Below, one piece after another: positions 15,462-18,276 of a DNA stretch of 18,276 nucleotides (its first letter is position 1; each line of letters starts with the position of its first letter). The stretch covers positions 1-18,276 of the forward strand of contig JASBTC010000318.1 in NCBI GenBank assembly GCA_030148625.1, written 5' to 3'. The notes under the pieces were generated by a model, which was not told the origin of the DNA, did no database searches, and was given only the letters and a program-made list of their open reading frames with translations. A program made the position numbers and the translations under genes. The stretch comes from Sphingobium sp. (GTDB lineage Bacteria; Pseudomonadota; Alphaproteobacteria; Sphingomonadales; Sphingomonadaceae).

Positions 15462-15794
15462 ATGACCTCATATTCGCGATATGCCGGCTTCGCGGCGCTG
15501 GCGCTGCTCGCCGCGTGCGGCAAACCGGCGGCCGATCTCGACAATCAGGAAGCGGCGGCGACCGCCAATGCGGAAAATGCCGAACATGACGCCGATGTCC
15601 GCGCCGGCGCGCTCGAAGAGGAAGCGGATCTTCTGAACGGCGAAGCGGCCCGGATCGGCGGCGCCCAGGGCAATGCGCTGGAGAACCGCTCCGCAGTGGA
15701 CGAGAAAACGGCCGATGCGATCGTCAAAAGCGGCGAAGACAAGGCGCGGCAAATCGAGGACAAGAGCGAAGCGGCGCTCCAGAACAGGCAGTAA
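15462..15794 (+). CDS. Small lipoprotein, Ala/Glu-rich helical
   Basis: This 110-residue protein has a lipoprotein signal peptide: a short N-region, hydrophobic FAALALLAA and a lipobox LAAC with lipidated Cys19. The mature part (20-110) is rich in Ala, Glu, Asp and Lys with no Cys or hydrophobic core, suggesting an extended, mostly helical envelope protein. Gly follows the Cys, so the inner-membrane retention Asp is absent and outer-membrane sorting is likely. The start was set at 15462 because GGGAG lies 6 bases upstream; the ATG at 15456 sits directly on that ribosome site. No characterised family is recognised. It follows the SLC13 gene by 113 bases with a hairpin between them, so it may have its own promoter. 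Confidence 0.78.
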   Translation: MTSYSRYAGFAALALLAACGKPAADLDNQEAAATANAENAEHDADVRAGALEEEADLLNGEAARIGGAQGNALENRSAVDEKTADAIVKSGEDKARQIEDKSEAALQNRQ

Positions 15795-15796
15795 TA

Positions 15797-15832
15797 CCAA
15801 GGTGCAGGGATGCTGACGCATCCGCACCTTGG
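15797..15832. terminator. Hairpin after the lipoprotein gene
   Basis: CCAAGGTGC (15797-15805) pairs with GCACCTTGG (15824-15832), and the inner GGATGC/GCATCC segments extend the stem past a small bulge, with TGAC as the tip. It begins 2 bases after the stop codon, between convergent genes, so it is probably a terminator, although no T-run is present. Confidence 0.6.
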
Positions 15833-15903
15833 AACGCTCAGGCGCCGCGCGGGCTTCACCGAGCTGCGATAAGTCAGGCTCATCTCAGCTCGGTATAGCC
15901 CCG

Positions 15904-17505
15904 TCAGCGAACGTCGGCGGCACCCGCTTTTGCCGACCGGCTCGGCGACACTTCCGCCAGCACCTGCTCGGCCGTGAGCGCTCCGCCGAACAACCGGCCC
16001 TGCGCCTGATCGCATCCCTGCGCCTCGAGCGCGGCGCGCTGCTGCTCGGTGCCCACGCCATCGGCAATGACCTTGAGATCGAGCCCATGGGCGATGCCGA
16101 TCATCGCCTTGATCATCACCGCCGCCTGACGATCATACATCATCGCCGCAACGAAGCTGCGGTCAATCTTGACGCCATCGAGTTCCAACCGGCGGAAATT
16201 CTTGAGATCGGAATAGCCCGTGCCGAAATGGTCGGCGACGATCGCAATCCCGGCGCGGCGCAACGGCACCAGCAGCCGTTGGGCGTGCTCCGCATCGCGG
16301 ACCAGTGCGCCTTCGTCGATCTCGAGCGTCAGGCGGTTCGGCGAAAAGCCGGTCTCGCCCAGCACGGTCAATATACGCAGCCCGAAATCCATGTCGGAGA
16401 CCAATGCGCCGGGCAGGTTGAAACATAATCGAACATGATCGGGCCAGAGCCTGGCGGTCTCGCAGGCCGTGCGCAGCAAATGCTCGACGAGCGGCTGGAG
16501 CGCCCCGATCTCTTCGGCGATCGGCAGGAATCGCTCGGGCGCGAGTTGACCCAGGGTCGGATGGCGCCAGAAGGGCAGCACCTCGAACGCGCCAATTCGC
16601 CCATCGGTCTGTCCGGCGGGCTGGAAGCGAAGGCCGAAAGCGTGGGTGTCCAGCCCTGCGAGCAGCGACCGTTCGAGTTCGTCGCGCTGCTGGAGGTGCG
16701 TGTCCATCCCGGCCTCGAAAAAGCGCACCGCCGATTTCGTCTCCGATTTTGCGCGATACAGCGCGACATCGGCCATGCGCAGCAATTCCTCTGCAGTGCC
16801 GGCATCCTGCGGTGCCAATGCGATGCCGATCGCAGTGCCGATCCGATGGCGTGTGGTGCCGATCACGATCGGCGCTGTCAGAATCTCGATGATCCGGCGC
16901 GCGATGCCGGTCGCGCCGTCCGCCCCGGAAACGTTGCGCGCGATGATCGCGAACTCGTCGCCGCCCAGCCGCGCGACCAGATCGCCGTCGCGCACGGCAC
17001 GCATCAGCCGCGCGCCGACATGGATCAGCACCTGGTCTCCGGTGGGATGGCCATGCAGATCGTTGATCTTCTTGAAACCGTTCAGATCGAGCAGCAGCAT
17101 CGCATGCGCCTCGGGCGCGGCGGGAATCGTCGTCAGCGCCGATTTCAATGCATCGTCGAATTGGCGGCGATTGGGCAGGCCGGTCAGCGGATCCTGAAGC
17201 GCCAGCGTCAGCACCTCCTTTTCCGCGACGATGCGTCGCTCATTCTCGCGCTGATGCTCGCGCGCGCGGCGCCAAGTGTAGAAAAGCGTTGCAAGCATCA
17301 CGATCGTGGTGAGGACCAGCAATTCGTCGAGTTCGAGCGTCTGTTCGCGTCGTGAGACCACTCCCTGGTTTTCGAAGATGTCGATTTCGAACGCGAACAG
17401 ACAGGCGACCGTCAGCAAGAGGACGATGAAGCCCAGATCGAAGATCTTCACGCGATGCCGCACCATGATCGCCACCAACCTGTTCCACATGCCTTGCCAG
17501 GCCAT
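15904..17505 (-). CDS. Membrane GGDEF-EAL protein with degenerate EAL domain
   Basis: This 533-residue protein has two TM segments (about 22-40 and 61-77), a short coiled-coil stretch (about 80-100), a GGDEF domain (about 100-265) and an EAL domain (about 280-520). The GGDEF active site is intact (GGDEF 181-185), with an RxxD inhibitory site at R172-D175 exactly five residues before it, so cyclic-di-GMP synthesis with product inhibition is likely. In the EAL half, the signature reads EVL (308-310), DDFGTG is DHFGTG (H426), and AEGVE is ADGVG (D482, G485). N363, E395, K446 and Q502 are kept. Phosphodiesterase activity is therefore doubtful. The start at 17505 has GAGGG 8 bases upstream; the frame stays open to 17697, but that extension includes the terminator of the neighbouring gene. 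Confidence 0.9.
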   Translation of the reverse strand: MAWQGMWNRLVAIMVRHRVKIFDLGFIVLLLTVACLFAFEIDIFENQGVVSRREQTLELDELLVLTTIVMLATLFYTWRRAREHQRENERRIVAEKEVLTLALQDPLTGLPNRRQFDDALKSALTTIPAAPEAHAMLLLDLNGFKKINDLHGHPTGDQVLIHVGARLMRAVRDGDLVARLGGDEFAIIARNVSGADGATGIARRIIEILTAPIVIGTTRHRIGTAIGIALAPQDAGTAEELLRMADVALYRAKSETKSAVRFFEAGMDTHLQQRDELERSLLAGLDTHAFGLRFQPAGQTDGRIGAFEVLPFWRHPTLGQLAPERFLPIAEEIGALQPLVEHLLRTACETARLWPDHVRLCFNLPGALVSDMDFGLRILTVLGETGFSPNRLTLEIDEGALVRDAEHAQRLLVPLRRAGIAIVADHFGTGYSDLKNFRRLELDGVKIDRSFVAAMMYDRQAAVMIKAMIGIAHGLDLKVIADGVGTEQQRAALEAQGCDQAQGRLFGGALTAEQVLAEVSPSRSAKAGAADVR

Positions 17506-17644
17506 CGTCCAGACCCTCGAGTGTCGCGGTTCGCCAAATGTCGTCGCGGCCGATCGCCATGCACATCTTCGGCGAACCTTCCCGGGGACGGCGGCGATCA
17601 TGATAGGATCGAAGAGTCTAAGATTTGGTATTGTCCGCAATATG

Positions 17645-17680
17645 CCGGAGGCCGGGCCGGCATTTGCGCCCGGCCTCCGG
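17645..17680 (-). terminator. Perfect 12-bp hairpin downstream of the VOC gene
   Basis: CCGGAGGCCGGG (17645-17656) is exactly complementary to CCCGGCCTCCGG (17669-17680), with a 12-base loop. It begins 17 bases after the VOC stop on the minus strand and lies upstream of the GGDEF-EAL gene, so it most likely ends the VOC transcript. The bases following it are only moderately T-rich (CATATTG). A small TATTG...CAATA repeat lies just beyond (17629-17642). Confidence 0.65.
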
Positions 17681-17697
17681 TCATCGTGCTGCGGCAA

Positions 17698-18120
17698 TCA
17701 GAGCCCGAACGTCACCTTGCCCGAGGCATCGATCGTCCAGGCCGGATTCCACGCGATTTCCCAGCAATGATCGTCGGGATCGGTCACATAGCCACGGAAG
17801 CCGCCATGCGGTGGCGCATCGCCATCGCGCAGGATCATGCCGCCCGCCTCTGCCAGCCGATCGAGCAGCGGCTGCACGTCTGCGGCCGTCGCGACATTGT
17901 GCGCCAGCGCGAAGGCGCCGGGGCGGACAAGGCCGCTGCGCTGCATATCCGCCTCCAGCGATCCTTGTTGCCAGGTACCGAGCATCAGGCCGTTCATCTG
18001 GTAGAAGATGATCTCGTCATTCTCGAAGACCGGATTCCACCCGAAACCATCGACATAGAAGCGGCGCGATCGTGCCAGATCGGCAATGCCCAAAGTGATG
18101 ACGGAAATCTGCTGTTGCAT
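17698..18120 (-). CDS. VOC (glyoxalase/bleomycin-resistance fold) family protein
   Basis: This 140-residue cytoplasmic protein consists of two beta-alpha-beta-beta-beta modules. The first starts ISVITLGIADLARSRRFY (5-22) with GFGW (25-28), and the second contains FALAHNV (70-76) and ends GYVTDPDDHCWEIAWNP (110-126). H74 and E121 occupy the usual second-module metal positions, but the first module has Thr9 where many glyoxalases have His, so metal binding may be incomplete. Members are dioxygenases, lyases, isomerases or antibiotic-binding proteins; the substrate cannot be assigned. AAGGAG 8 bases upstream of the ATG at 18120 supports the start. A strong hairpin follows the stop, so it is probably a single-gene transcript. 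Confidence 0.88.
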   Translation of the reverse strand: MQQQISVITLGIADLARSRRFYVDGFGWNPVFENDEIIFYQMNGLMLGTWQQGSLEADMQRSGLVRPGAFALAHNVATAADVQPLLDRLAEAGGMILRDGDAPPHGGFRGYVTDPDDHCWEIAWNPAWTIDASGKVTFGL

Positions 18121-18276
18121 CGTCCACGCTCCTTTTCTCGCCCACGCACCATGCGCGAGCGTTCAAGGCCGCGGGACTCGTCGCGTCTGCAACGGACAGA
18201 CCCGTCCCAGAGTCGATTCGGTTCGGATCGACTCCAGGTTATCCAGTTTGTCGTGGTTCCCGAGCCGGCAGGTGTT
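18121..18276. promoter_or_regulatory. Region upstream of the VOC gene with a palindrome
   Basis: These 156 bases hold the ribosome site of the VOC gene (about 18129-18136) and presumably its promoter. An inverted repeat GAGTCGAT...ATCGACTC (18210-18217, 18227-18234) with a 9-base centre lies 90-114 bases before the start. It could be an operator or the terminator of a gene outside the window. No further gene is seen before the window end. Confidence 0.3.

Overview
The window is GC-rich chromosomal DNA from an alphaproteobacterium, most likely a sphingomonad (Sphingomonadales). This assignment is an inference from the dense GC-rich coding, the NDUFS4-like complex I accessory subunit, the long-chain polyprenyl diphosphate synthase expected for a Q-10 organism, and the general gene style. 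No rRNA, tRNA, CRISPR array, transposase or phage gene was seen. Sixteen protein-coding genes are supported. No gene-free stretch exceeds 300 bases; the longest is about 217 bases (10909-11125).

Layout. Positions 1-84 hold a REPIN-like inverted-repeat element cut by the window edge. On the minus strand, 4328 down to 113 is a tightly packed block: polyprenyl diphosphate synthase (ispB/ddsA type), a DUF1801 protein, the DEAH/DEVH-type helicase HrpB and the small complex I accessory subunit. Divergently, 4426-6392 (plus) is a three-gene cluster: a monofunctional AroQ-type chorismate mutase, an ABC ATPase and its ABC-2 membrane partner. A perfect 18-bp hairpin and a second, different palindromic repeat separate it from a convergent minus-strand signalling cluster (9023 down to 6522): a secreted PepSY protein, an OmpR-family response regulator and a PhoQ-like histidine kinase. 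An 11-bp-spaced direct repeat just upstream of the PepSY gene looks like a binding site for an OmpR-family regulator.

On the plus strand, 9124-15794 carries uup (ABC-F ATPase), a second REPIN-like element inverted relative to the first, an AceE/transketolase-like thiamine-diphosphate enzyme, an SLC13-type permease with two RCK_C domains, and a small lipoprotein. The window ends with two minus-strand genes: a membrane GGDEF-EAL protein whose GGDEF half looks active but whose EAL half has lost key residues, and a VOC (glyoxalase-fold) protein.

Working together: the chorismate mutase/ABC genes are probably co-transcribed, and the PepSY/regulator/kinase genes probably form one envelope-sensing module. 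The ispB block joins quinone-side and complex I genes with unrelated housekeeping genes. The most unusual points are the AceE-like E1 enzyme standing alone without E2/E3 genes, the degenerate EAL domain, the pair of inverted REPIN-like elements with a conserved core, and the direct repeat upstream of the PepSY gene. Nothing here is convincingly a wholly new multi-gene system.
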